Shown here one piece after another: positions 7,256 to 13,956 of a stretch of DNA of 14,624 nucleotides. The notes under the pieces were generated by a model that did no database searches, was not told where the DNA came from, and was given only the letters and a program-made list of their open reading frames with translations. Made by a program: the position numbers and the translations under genes. Each line of letters starts with the position of its first letter. Position 1 is the stretch's first letter. Origin of the DNA: an uncultured Holophagaceae bacterium (GTDB lineage Bacteria; Acidobacteriota; Holophagae; Holophagales; Holophagaceae); assembly GCA_903927605.1 (NCBI GenBank), contig CAIYNT010000078.1:1-14624 (forward strand), in the 5' to 3' direction.

Positions 7256-7360
7256 GGATTCTCCTGATGATGAACCTCCAGTTTAGCGCTTCCGGTTCAG
7301 GATCGGACCTGACTCTGGTATCGCCGCGCACCGCGGGCCCACTTCTTCTAAAGCAGAATC

Positions 7361-8197
7361 CTATGGCTTGACCAGTTCCACGCGGCGGTTCTTGGCTCTG
7401 CCCTCCTCCGTGCCGTTGGAGGCCATGGGCGCCAGGGGTCCCACGCCATAGCCCTTCAGGCGTCCGGTTGCGATTCCGTATCTTGCGACGAGGGCCTGGA
7501 CCACCGCTTCCGCCCGGGCCTGGGAGAGGCGCATGTTCAGATCGATGGTGGCCATATTGTCGGTGTGTCCCACCACGTTGAGCTTGAGTGCTGGCTGGGA
7601 TTTCAGCAGCTTGGCGATTTCCCCCAGGGTGGCTTCGGAATCGGGCTTGATTTCAGACTTGCCGGTGTCGAAGTGGATGCCATAGATGGCCATCTTGCCT
7701 TCGGCCTGGAGGCCGCTGGAGAAAGCCGCCGCGTTGGCCTGGATGTCCTGTGCCATGCCGCCCTTCTCGACGATGTAGACGGAGTACTGGGAGGTGATGT
7801 AGGCATTGACGTGGACCCATAATTCTTTCCCGTCCTTGACCACCTTCAGGAAGACATCGCCGTCATCATTCCTGGCGACCACGCTGCCACCAATCTTCGC
7901 AACGGCATTCTCGTAGTTCCGCTGGACCTGCAGTCGGCTTGGCTCCTTGGCACCGGGCTGGATGCCGTAGAGTGTTTCCGAGTAGCGCCCCTCCACCTTG
8001 ATCTCCTTGCCCTTCACGATGCCGAACCCATGGGATTCGAAATCCCGGTTCTCGCACCGCTCGATGTAGAAGCCGGGCATCCGGTTGAAGAGCGGGCTGT
8101 CCTTGCATCCTCCCGCATCGGCTTCTTGCGCCCAGCCGTCAGCGCCAGCCAAGGCGAGAATCAGAGTGCAGACCAGGACACGCATGGTCCGAAACAT
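7361..8197 (-). CDS. OmpA-family envelope protein
   Basis: A 278-residue exported protein. Residues 1-23 form a signal peptide (MFRTMRVLVCTLILALAG, cleavage probably after WAQ). Residues 24-165 are a domain I do not recognise, with three cysteines (31, 48 and one in the signal peptide region). Residues 171-275 are an OmpA C-terminal peptidoglycan-binding domain, with IHFDTGKSEIKPDS, the VGHTDN motif (Asp213), the LSQARAEAVVQAL helix and the closing NRRVEL. It would sit in the periplasm or outer membrane and bind the cell wall. An in-frame ATG 24 codons upstream exists, but the chosen start has a GGGGGGA ribosome binding site and begins the signal peptide exactly. A small secreted protein is encoded 81 bases upstream on the same strand, so the two may form an operon. 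Confidence 0.88.
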   Translation of the reverse strand: MFRTMRVLVCTLILALAGADGWAQEADAGGCKDSPLFNRMPGFYIERCENRDFESHGFGIVKGKEIKVEGRYSETLYGIQPGAKEPSRLQVQRNYENAVAKIGGSVVARNDDGDVFLKVVKDGKELWVHVNAYITSQYSVYIVEKGGMAQDIQANAAAFSSGLQAEGKMAIYGIHFDTGKSEIKPDSEATLGEIAKLLKSQPALKLNVVGHTDNMATIDLNMRLSQARAEAVVQALVARYGIATGRLKGYGVGPLAPMASNGTEEGRAKNRRVELVKP

Positions 8198-8278
8198 GGT
8201 TTCCCCCCATAGAGAGCGACCGTCACCACCCTTTGGTCCGGCCGCGTAGTGGCTATCCACTCCTGACACACCCCAATG

Positions 8279-8692
8279 TCACTTTGCCCATTCAAAGTCG
8301 GCGACAACCAGGTTGCTGTTCTTGCCCGAGGGGGCCTTCACGCAAAGCTGTTCCCAGACATGACCCTTGGCCTTGCCACCGGAGGGACCGAGCTCCCAAT
8401 CGTCGTGGACCTGGTAGCTGGTGACGCCCGATTTCAGCACGATCTCCGTGTCCTGAGAATGTGCCTTGTCACTCCGCGCCCAATGGAATCGCACCTTCAC
8501 CGGTTCCTTGTGCGGGCTCACGAAGATCTCGCCGGTCCAGCGGAAATGGGCTGGTCCATGTCCCTTGTAGTTCGGGGGATTGACCCGGACATCCAATTGG
8601 GTGACCTTGCATTGCTCGGCGAAGGCCCCAGTAAAGGCCATGCCTGGAAGCAGGAGCGCGGGGAGCAGGAAGACTAGGCGTTGGCACGACAT
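8279..8692 (-). CDS. Small secreted protein of unknown function
   Basis: A 137-residue protein that I do not assign to a family. It has a clear signal peptide (MSCQRLVFLLPALLLPGMAF, cleavage probably after AFA at residue 25). The mature part is rich in alternating hydrophobic/polar strands (VTQLDVRVNP, HFRWTGEIFV, VKVRFHWARS, NLVVADFEWA), suggesting an all-beta Ig-like sandwich. Two cysteines (28 and 117) could form a disulfide. The chosen ATG has GGAG at a good distance (complement of 8697-8700). An in-frame ATG nine codons further upstream lies within an inverted repeat and is less likely. It precedes the OmpA-family gene on the same strand, which hints at a joint role in the envelope. Confidence 0.75.
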   Translation of the reverse strand: MSCQRLVFLLPALLLPGMAFTGAFAEQCKVTQLDVRVNPPNYKGHGPAHFRWTGEIFVSPHKEPVKVRFHWARSDKAHSQDTEIVLKSGVTSYQVHDDWELGPSGGKAKGHVWEQLCVKAPSGKNSNLVVADFEWAK

Positions 8693-9091
8693 CGGATCTC
8701 CATTGCTAGAAAGCCCCATGACGATGGGGTAATTGTGAGCCTCTCCCGCTGCCGATCTGTGGGCGAATAGGGGCAGGTCCCATGCCCCATTCCAACTTTG
8801 AGTCCAGAAGGTACCGGACTTGTTCAGATCCCCCCAAAGTCACCTGATGTTTCCCCGGAAAATGGCTGGGGACCTCACTCCCCGGCGGCCCAGCGGTCAC
8901 AAAACAGCGCACCCCGGCCTGGATGCAATACCCTCTCGTGTTCTTCTTAGTGAGCATGTCCGAAGGATCGTTCCTCCCCGCGGTCGTGTCCAGGTTGCAA
9001 AGTAAAATAATGCCGCCTCTGACCCGCTGTGTGCGCCAATCAGGTCGTCCATCCAAAGGGGCGGTGCGTCGGGCCAGCCTGTCGCTGAAGT

Positions 9092-9132
9092 CCGACCAGT
9101 TGCTCCCTGGGACCCGGCCCATCCCAGGTCGG
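9092..9132 (+). promoter_or_regulatory. Stem-loop in the leader of the queuosine-precursor transporter
   Basis: CCTGGGA (9106-9112) and TCCCAGG (9122-9128) form a perfect 7-base stem around a 9-base loop. Outer CCGA (9092-9095) can pair with TCGG (9129-9132). Alternatively CCGACC (9092-9097) pairs with GGTCGG (9127-9132), excluding part of the inner stem. Two competing folds 35 bases before the start codon suggest a leader element. It does not match the preQ1-I consensus as I know it, because the A-rich tail is missing. Confidence 0.35.
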
Positions 9133-9157
9133 TAGGATAAGCTGTGGCATTCAATTC

Positions 9158-9162
9158 GGAGG
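9158..9162 (+). promoter_or_regulatory. Ribosome binding site for a TTG start
   Basis: GGAGG sits four bases before TTG at 9167. No in-frame ATG exists until well inside the first conserved helix, so TTG is the likely start. Confidence 0.6.
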
Positions 9163-9166
9163 TGCT

Positions 9167-9886
9167 TTGCGAGCCCTGCTCCAGAAGATCACCGCCCGGG
9201 ACCACCGCCTCGCTGCCTACCGGCACTACGATCTGCTGGTCCACGTGTACGTGGTGCTGCTGCTCATCAGCAACCTCGTGGGGCCCAAGCCGACTCAGAT
9301 CGGTCCTTTCATCTTCAGCGGCGCCCAGCTGCTCTTCCCCATTACCTACATCTTCGGTGACATCTTCACGGAAGTGTACGGCTACGGCGGCGCCCGCCGG
9401 GCCATCTGGACGGCCTTCCTGGCCAACGTGCTGATGGGTTTTTTCGCTCTGTTCATGGTGTGGCTGCCGGCGGCTCCGGCTTGGCCTAAGGAGAACCAGC
9501 GGGCCTTCGAGATCGTCTTCGGCGCTGCGACCCGGGGTATCCTGGCCAGCCTGGCCGCGTTTTGGATCGGGGAGTTCGTCAACAGCTACGTCATGGCGAG
9601 GATGAAACTCTGGACCCGGGGACGATGGCTCTGGACCCGCACCCTCGGCAGCACGGTGGCGGGACAGGCCGTGGACAGCCTCGTGGTCACCTTCGGTCTC
9701 TTCGCCTTCACCTTGCCGGTCCGTACCATCCTCGTGATGGCGGCCAGCGGGTACCTGTTCAAGGTGCTCTATGAGGCGGCTGCGACACCCATCACCTATG
9801 CCATCGTAGCCTTCCTCAAGCGCACCGAAGGTGTGGATGTCTACGACGAGGGCACCGACTTCAGCCCCTTCGTCAAAGACGTCTAG
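9167..9886 (+). CDS. yhhQ: Queuosine precursor transporter (YhhQ/DUF165 family)
   Basis: A 239-residue membrane protein of the family that imports the queuosine precursors preQ0/preQ1 for tRNA wobble-base modification. Motifs typical of the family are visible: FPITYIFGDIFTEVYGYGGARR (starting at residue 57), WIGEFVNSYVMARMK (133-147) and a long segment through LGSTVAGQAVDSLVV (160-174). About six hydrophobic helices are present. Length is normal. The start is TTG. No other queuosine gene is nearby, so the assignment rests on family motifs. Its stop codon overlaps that of the convergent GH44 gene by means of a shared CTAG. Confidence 0.9.
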   Translation: MRALLQKITARDHRLAAYRHYDLLVHVYVVLLLISNLVGPKPTQIGPFIFSGAQLLFPITYIFGDIFTEVYGYGGARRAIWTAFLANVLMGFFALFMVWLPAAPAWPKENQRAFEIVFGAATRGILASLAAFWIGEFVNSYVMARMKLWTRGRWLWTRTLGSTVAGQAVDSLVVTFGLFAFTLPVRTILVMAASGYLFKVLYEAAATPITYAIVAFLKRTEGVDVYDEGTDFSPFVKDV

Positions 9887-11574
9887 AACACGTCCACGGT
9901 GGTCACGCTCAAGGCGGGCAGTGTCAGGGTCAGAGAGGCTTCCGAAACCGCCTGGGTGCCTGCCAACAGGGGGCGGACGGGGTTCTGCCCCTGGGCACTC
10001 GTCGCGGTCATCTGGTAGAGGTGTGCGGTCCCGGAAAGGGGCTGGCCACTGATGGTGATCACCTGCGCCGAGGTGGACCGGTTGATGGCCACCAGCACCA
10101 CCCGGCCGGGGCGGGCGCTGTCTGTGCTGACGTAGACCGAGACTTTGGCCACGTCGCTGGAGGTGGCCTGCACGGCGGTGTCGCCGAAGTGGGCGTCCGC
10201 TCCATCGAAATTGCGGTAGGCACGGAATCCGGCCAGCAGGTAGGACTGGCTGGTCGCCAGCGGCCAGAGGTTGGCGGCGAAGAGCCCCTGCGCGCCGAAG
10301 ATTCCCAGGTTATCGGCTTGGGCGAGGGTGCCGGCGATGTGCTGGGCACCGCCATTGTTGTACTCCGTGATCGCCAGCTTCATCCCCGGGTACCTGGAGG
10401 CGATGCGTGCCTGCAGACGGCCCAGGATGTAGATCGGTTGGCCGAGGACGCTGGTGATCCAGGAATTCTCTGTGTAGGTCGTGTCCCAGAGGCTGCGCGG
10501 ACTCTGGACGATGGCCTGGACCTGGGCATCTGTGAGGGTGGAGCCGTTGAGGTCGGTCACGCGGTGGCCGGCGCCGTCGGTGGCCTCTGAATACCAGTGA
10601 AAATCATACGCGTCTACCAGGGGCCTGCCGTAGCTCGTGGAGGCGGCCTTGAGCGCGGGAAGGTACTTGTCCGGGAACCAGTTGCTGCCCGAGGGCGTGG
10701 CGCTCAGTTCTCCCTGCCAGTTGTAGATGCCATTGAACCCGTAGTGCACGGGACCGAGGATGATCAGGTTCGGGAACTGGTTCTTGAGGGCCGTGGCGAG
10801 ACTGATGGTTCGGGCGATGTAGGCATCCGAGGTGATGGGAGTCGGCCCCTGCACCTCAAGGTGCGTGGAATTCCAGAGCTCCGGCTCGTTGTCCAGTTGG
10901 GCGAAGACGGGCCGAGTGGTTGGCGCCGTTCCGAAGATGTCCTGCCCGGTGAACTTCTGGTCCAGGGCCCAGATGAACTCGTCCATGTAGATGTAGGCGT
11001 CGGTGATCGGCGGAGCGAGTGTGAAGGCGGCTGAGGAGTGGGTGCTCTTCTGGAAGGCAACGGTCTTGAACCGAGTCATGTCTGGTGGGGCTGCGGTACT
11101 GACCGGTCCGCTTTCGTCGGCGGAGACGAGGCCCTGCATCTGGAAAGTGATGATGCTGGCCAGGCCGGCGGCGTGATCGCCCGCGATGAAGCTGTGGATG
11201 GCTTCCGCCGGGGTGGTGCTGCTGCTCAGGTAGTTGTCGTTCTCATAGAAATAGTCGCTGCCGGCGTTGGATGCGTTCGTCTCCCAGTTGTAGGCCGTCC
11301 AGCGGTTGCCTCCAGCCCGGTCGAGGGTCAGGCCGGGCGGAGCGCCCGCGATACCCGCCGCGATGTTGAGGCCGTAGATGTATGGGGAGATCGGGTGCGT
11401 GTTCGCCGGGTTCACGGTCACGGTGACGTCTGCTGTGATTGGTGGAGGCGGGGGCGGAGTGGTGGTTCCGCCGGTCGTTCCGCTATGTCCGCCACCACAG
11501 GCCACCAGCAGCGCCAGCCCACCGGCAAGCCCAGCTTTCAGGATCTGACGGCACATCGGGTGACTGGGGGACAC
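9883..11574 (-). CDS. Glycoside hydrolase family 44 lipoprotein (endoglucanase/xyloglucanase type)
   Basis: A 563-residue secreted lipoprotein of the GH44 family, whose characterised members cleave beta-1,4-glucans and xyloglucan with retention of configuration. A lipoprotein signal ends in LALLVAC (Cys26). A Gly/Thr/Pro linker with six prolines follows, then the catalytic barrel. It includes ISPYIYGLN, the signature RAGGNRWTAYNWE (86-98), the acid/base Glu230 in LDNEPELW and the nucleophile Glu404 in AITEYNNGG. Their spacing of 174 residues is close to the 173 known for Clostridium thermocellum Cel44A (Glu186/Glu359). A C-terminal beta domain follows (about 470-563). No carbohydrate-binding module is evident. 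Start: GTG at 11574 preceded by AGGAGG four bases away; ATG at 11556 and a longer frame to 11649 are alternatives. No other sugar-degrading gene lies nearby. Confidence 0.9.
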   Translation of the reverse strand: MSPSHPMCRQILKAGLAGGLALLVACGGGHSGTTGGTTTPPPPPPITADVTVTVNPANTHPISPYIYGLNIAAGIAGAPPGLTLDRAGGNRWTAYNWETNASNAGSDYFYENDNYLSSSTTPAEAIHSFIAGDHAAGLASIITFQMQGLVSADESGPVSTAAPPDMTRFKTVAFQKSTHSSAAFTLAPPITDAYIYMDEFIWALDQKFTGQDIFGTAPTTRPVFAQLDNEPELWNSTHLEVQGPTPITSDAYIARTISLATALKNQFPNLIILGPVHYGFNGIYNWQGELSATPSGSNWFPDKYLPALKAASTSYGRPLVDAYDFHWYSEATDGAGHRVTDLNGSTLTDAQVQAIVQSPRSLWDTTYTENSWITSVLGQPIYILGRLQARIASRYPGMKLAITEYNNGGAQHIAGTLAQADNLGIFGAQGLFAANLWPLATSQSYLLAGFRAYRNFDGADAHFGDTAVQATSSDVAKVSVYVSTDSARPGRVVLVAINRSTSAQVITISGQPLSGTAHLYQMTATSAQGQNPVRPLLAGTQAVSEASLTLTLPALSVTTVDVF

Positions 11575-11578
11575 GGGA

Positions 11579-11584
11579 CCTCCT
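11579..11584 (-). promoter_or_regulatory. Strong ribosome binding site deciding the GH44 start
   Basis: AGGAGG on the minus strand stands four bases before the GTG at 11574-11572, and 22 bases before the ATG at 11556. This favours the GTG start, giving a signal peptide with a short n-region. Confidence 0.65.
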
Positions 11585-11740
11585 TCGAGCACGCCGCCGC
11601 TCGCCGAGTGTGGCCTGCTGACCATGCCACTCCCACGGCGCATCCACAATAGTCCGTTCGGTGGAACTCGGCCGGTCCCTCATCGTTCGGCGGGAATCCG
11701 TGACGGAAACAGCCAGTCCCGATGAAGGTGGTGGCCCCTG

Positions 11741-12280
11741 CTACTTCGGTGGGAATTTGGCGAGGATGTCCCGCACGGCCTTGGGCACCACGTCGTTGGC
11801 GTCCTCAGGATTGTTCAAGCCGGTGAGGGCGCCGTCTGCTGCGCCCTGCCAGATCAGCTGGTTGGTCTTGAAGTCCACGATCTCAATGACGATGGTGCCT
11901 TCCTTGTAGTTCCGCACGCTGCTGGTGGCCACGCCCACGCCGCCATAGAAGGGGCGGTAGCCCCAGCCCCAGCCGGAGCGGACGGTGGTGCGCACCTTCC
12001 GGTTCTTCACAATGGGGTAGTAGGTGACCAGGAAATCAGGGTCTGCCTTGGTCTCCATGGCAAAGCCCCTGGTCAGCAGTTCCTTTTCCACAGACGCCCG
12101 CACCCGCTTGTCCATGAGGGTGGTGGTGCCGCCCGTGCCCTTCTTCGAGGTGTAGTAGTCGAAGGTGTGATAGCGCGCGAAGGAGGCCGTCACATCGTAG
12201 TCGTAGGTCACGTTGTAGCTGCTGCAGGCCCCGAGCAGGGCCAGGGACAGCAGGGCGGCGGCAAGGGGCAGGGCACGCAT
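11741..12280 (-). CDS. DUF4136 lipoprotein
   Basis: A 179-residue lipoprotein with the signal MRALPLAAALLSLALLGAC and lipobox Cys19. The mature part matches the DUF4136 pattern: a start like VTYDYDVTASFARYHTFDYY (24-43), the middle segment ADPDFLVTYYPIV (79-91) and the closing GTIVIEIVDFKTNQLIWQG (128-146). The family is common in Gram-negative envelopes and its function is not established. A Gly/Trp/Tyr-rich stretch (103-116) separates the halves. The ATG has a GGAGGA ribosome binding site (complement of 12284-12289). It lies 166 bases upstream of the GH44 gene on the same strand and is divergent from the MocR-type regulator. Confidence 0.88.
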   Translation of the reverse strand: MRALPLAAALLSLALLGACSSYNVTYDYDVTASFARYHTFDYYTSKKGTGGTTTLMDKRVRASVEKELLTRGFAMETKADPDFLVTYYPIVKNRKVRTTVRSGWGWGYRPFYGGVGVATSSVRNYKEGTIVIEIVDFKTNQLIWQGAADGALTGLNNPEDANDVVPKAVRDILAKFPPK

Positions 12281-12340
12281 GGGTCCTCCGGTACTCCATT
12301 ATGGATGCTTGAAACCTGGGCCGGTTGAGGCCGAAAAGCA

Positions 12341-12400
12341 GTCTAGGGTGGTCTGAGAAATTTAGGGAACAGACATCCCGGCCTTAGATGGTCTGTTCTA
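12341..12400 (+). promoter_or_regulatory. Candidate operator for the MocR-type regulator
   Basis: GGTCTG occurs at 12350-12355 and again at 12390-12395, 40 bases apart (about four helical turns). Between them GAACAGAC (12367-12374) is the exact inverted partner of GTCTGTTC (12391-12398). The arms extend imperfectly to TAGGGAACAGACATC and GATGGTCTGTTCTA. MocR regulators often bind spaced direct and inverted repeats near their own promoter. The position, 60-110 bases before the start codon, fits autoregulation. Confidence 0.4.
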
Positions 12401-12460
12401 GGCTGTGAATTTCATATCGTTTCTTTGATTCGGGAGGCATTTGGATCGATCCTGATAGGG

Positions 12461-13924
12461 ATGACTCTCGATCCCACCCTCGATCCTGGCGCTTCCAGCC
12501 CCCTCTACCTGCAATTGCAGCGGCGGCTCCGCGGTCTGATCCAGCAGGGCGAATGGCGCCCAGGCTCCCGATTGCCCGCCGTGCCGGAGCTGGCCCAGCG
12601 CTGGGGTGTGCATCGCCTCACCGTGTTGAAGGCCATCGCGGGCCTGAAGCGCACGGGGTGGATCCAGACCGTACAGGGTCGGGGCAGCTTTGTGGCGCCG
12701 CGACTGCCCGAGGCCTCGGGGCTGCGGGCCAGCAGCGAGTTCCCCTTCGAGGGATCGTCCCTGCTGGTCCATGACGGCGAACTGGGCTCCTGGCTGGGCG
12801 AGACCCTGGAGCGGGTCCAGGACCGCCACCTGGTGAGCTTTTCCGCTGGTTTCATCCCTTCGGACCTGGTGCCAGGCGAGCAGCTGCGGCGCCTCACGGC
12901 CCAGGTCCTGAAGGAGCTCGGGTCCGAAGCCTGGGTCTATTCCCCGCCCGCGGGCTTCGCGCCCTACCTGGAAGCCGTGGGCCGCTGGCTGGCCACGGAA
13001 GGCGAGCCCATCGATGAGGGCTGGGGCATCCGCGCCCTCCCCGGCGCCCAGTCGGGCCTGGCCCTGGCACTGGAATCCTTCACGGTGCCCGGCGACCGGG
13101 TGCTGGTGGAAAGCCCCTGCTACGTGGGCATCCTGGCCCTCATCCGGGCCCTGGGTCGGGAGGCGGTGCCCGTGCCCGTGGACCGGCAGGGCCTGGATCC
13201 GGATCGCCTGGCCTCGGCCCTTCAGCGCAGCGAAGCGAAGCTGCTCTTCACCGTGCCCAGCTTCCACAATCCCACCGGCATGACCCAGTCCAAGGCCCGC
13301 CGGGAGCGGGTACTGGCGCTGACGAGAAGCCATGGCGTACTCCTGGTAACCGATTCGGCCTACGGTGACCTGCGCTTCTCCGGCAGCTCCCTGCCGCCGT
13401 TCCGGCGCTTGGAGGGCGCCGACCATGTCATCCACCTGGGCAGCTTCTCCAAGTCCCTGGCGGCCGGTCTCCGCCTGGGCTACCTCATCGCGAAGCACGA
13501 TCTGCTGCGCCGCATGGCCCCCATCCAGGAGGTGCAGACCATCGCCCAGCCGCCCCTCATGCAGGCCGTGGTGGCGCGGTTCCTTGATGACGGCGGCTTC
13601 CGTCGTCACCTGGCCAGACTCCGCCGGGCCCTCAAGGAGCGCCGCGATGCCATGGTCGAGGCCCTGGCGGAGCATTTCCCGCCCGGCACGCAGGTCTCCG
13701 AACCCAAGGGCGGCATGCACCTCTGGGTCGTGATGCCCGAGGATTTCTCTGCGCTGGACCTGCATCGGGACGCCCTGCAGCACGGCCTCGGCTTCGCACC
13801 GGGGCCGCTCTTCTTCGCCGATGGCCGGGGCACCAACTGCCTCCGCTTGAACTTCTCCACCCATGACCCCGCGACCACCCGGGAGGCCATCGCCCGACTC
13901 GGCCATCTGGTCCATCGGGTCTGA
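12461..13924 (+). CDS. MocR-type regulator or PLP aminotransferase with GntR helix-turn-helix
   Basis: A 487-residue fusion of a GntR winged helix (about 14-80: SPLYLQLQRRLRGLI, GSRLPAVPELAQRWGV, TVLKAIAGLKRTGWI, GRGSFVA) with a fold type I aminotransferase domain (about 110-487). PLP-binding residues are visible: Asn270 in FHNPTG, Asp298 and Tyr301 in TDSAYGDL, Lys331 in GSFSKSLAAGLRLGY and Arg462 in NCLRLNFS. All catalytic positions are retained, so it may be enzymatically competent. Members act as PLP-dependent regulators of amino acid or vitamin B6 genes; some relatives are true aminotransferases. It is 32 bases upstream of ilvE on the same strand. Start: ATG at 12461 chosen because the conserved domain begins shortly after. 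An in-frame TTG at 12425 lacks a ribosome binding site, while GGGAGG at 12432-12437 is 23 bases from the ATG, so the start is uncertain. Confidence 0.85.
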   Translation: MTLDPTLDPGASSPLYLQLQRRLRGLIQQGEWRPGSRLPAVPELAQRWGVHRLTVLKAIAGLKRTGWIQTVQGRGSFVAPRLPEASGLRASSEFPFEGSSLLVHDGELGSWLGETLERVQDRHLVSFSAGFIPSDLVPGEQLRRLTAQVLKELGSEAWVYSPPAGFAPYLEAVGRWLATEGEPIDEGWGIRALPGAQSGLALALESFTVPGDRVLVESPCYVGILALIRALGREAVPVPVDRQGLDPDRLASALQRSEAKLLFTVPSFHNPTGMTQSKARRERVLALTRSHGVLLVTDSAYGDLRFSGSSLPPFRRLEGADHVIHLGSFSKSLAAGLRLGYLIAKHDLLRRMAPIQEVQTIAQPPLMQAVVARFLDDGGFRRHLARLRRALKERRDAMVEALAEHFPPGTQVSEPKGGMHLWVVMPEDFSALDLHRDALQHGLGFAPGPLFFADGRGTNCLRLNFSTHDPATTREAIARLGHLVHRV

Positions 13925-13945
13925 TCCGGTCATCCTGATTTAGAC

Positions 13946-13951
13946 AAGGAG
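13946..13951 (+). promoter_or_regulatory. Ribosome binding site of the aminotransferase gene
   Basis: AAGGAG five bases before GTG at 13957. It favours the GTG over the in-frame ATG at 13981. Confidence 0.75.
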
Positions 13952-13956
13952 CTGCT

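Larger units (their letters stand above)
8693..9166. other. 474-base gap between divergent genes
   Basis: No convincing gene was found. Open frames here (for example 8706-9122 minus, 8923-9135 plus) show no recognisable domain, no good ribosome binding site and atypical composition. The gap must hold promoters for the genes on both sides, but no clear -35/-10 pair stands out. Two inverted repeats are visible: CCCCAT-GACG-ATGGGG at 8714-8729, and the larger stem-loop at 9092-9132 listed separately. The AAAGTAAAATAAT stretch near 9000 is the most AT-rich part of the gap. Confidence 0.6.

Noticed and set aside
7324..7336. Hairpin CCGCG-CAC-CGCGG after the OmpA-like gene as terminator
   Set aside because: Five-base stem with a three-base loop and no T-run; too weak to call.
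7318..7342. GTATCGCC and GGGCCCAC resembling parts of the scar at 4047-4085
   Set aside because: The short matches are in a different relative order, and GGGCCC is self-complementary; chance is sufficient.
8706..9122. Minus-strand frame of 138 codons in the gap upstream of the small secreted protein
   Set aside because: No domain or export signal, and its 3' end runs over the start region of the 8692 gene; composition does not look coding.
9092..9166. preQ1-I riboswitch before the queuosine-precursor transporter
   Set aside because: A stem is present, but the expected A-rich 3' tail and loop sequence are absent; kept only as an unspecified leader structure.
12398..13933. Minus-strand open frame of 511 codons opposite the MocR-type gene
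   Set aside because: The plus strand carries an unmistakable GntR-aminotransferase protein with all PLP residues; the antisense product is Gln/Gly/His-rich with no motif.
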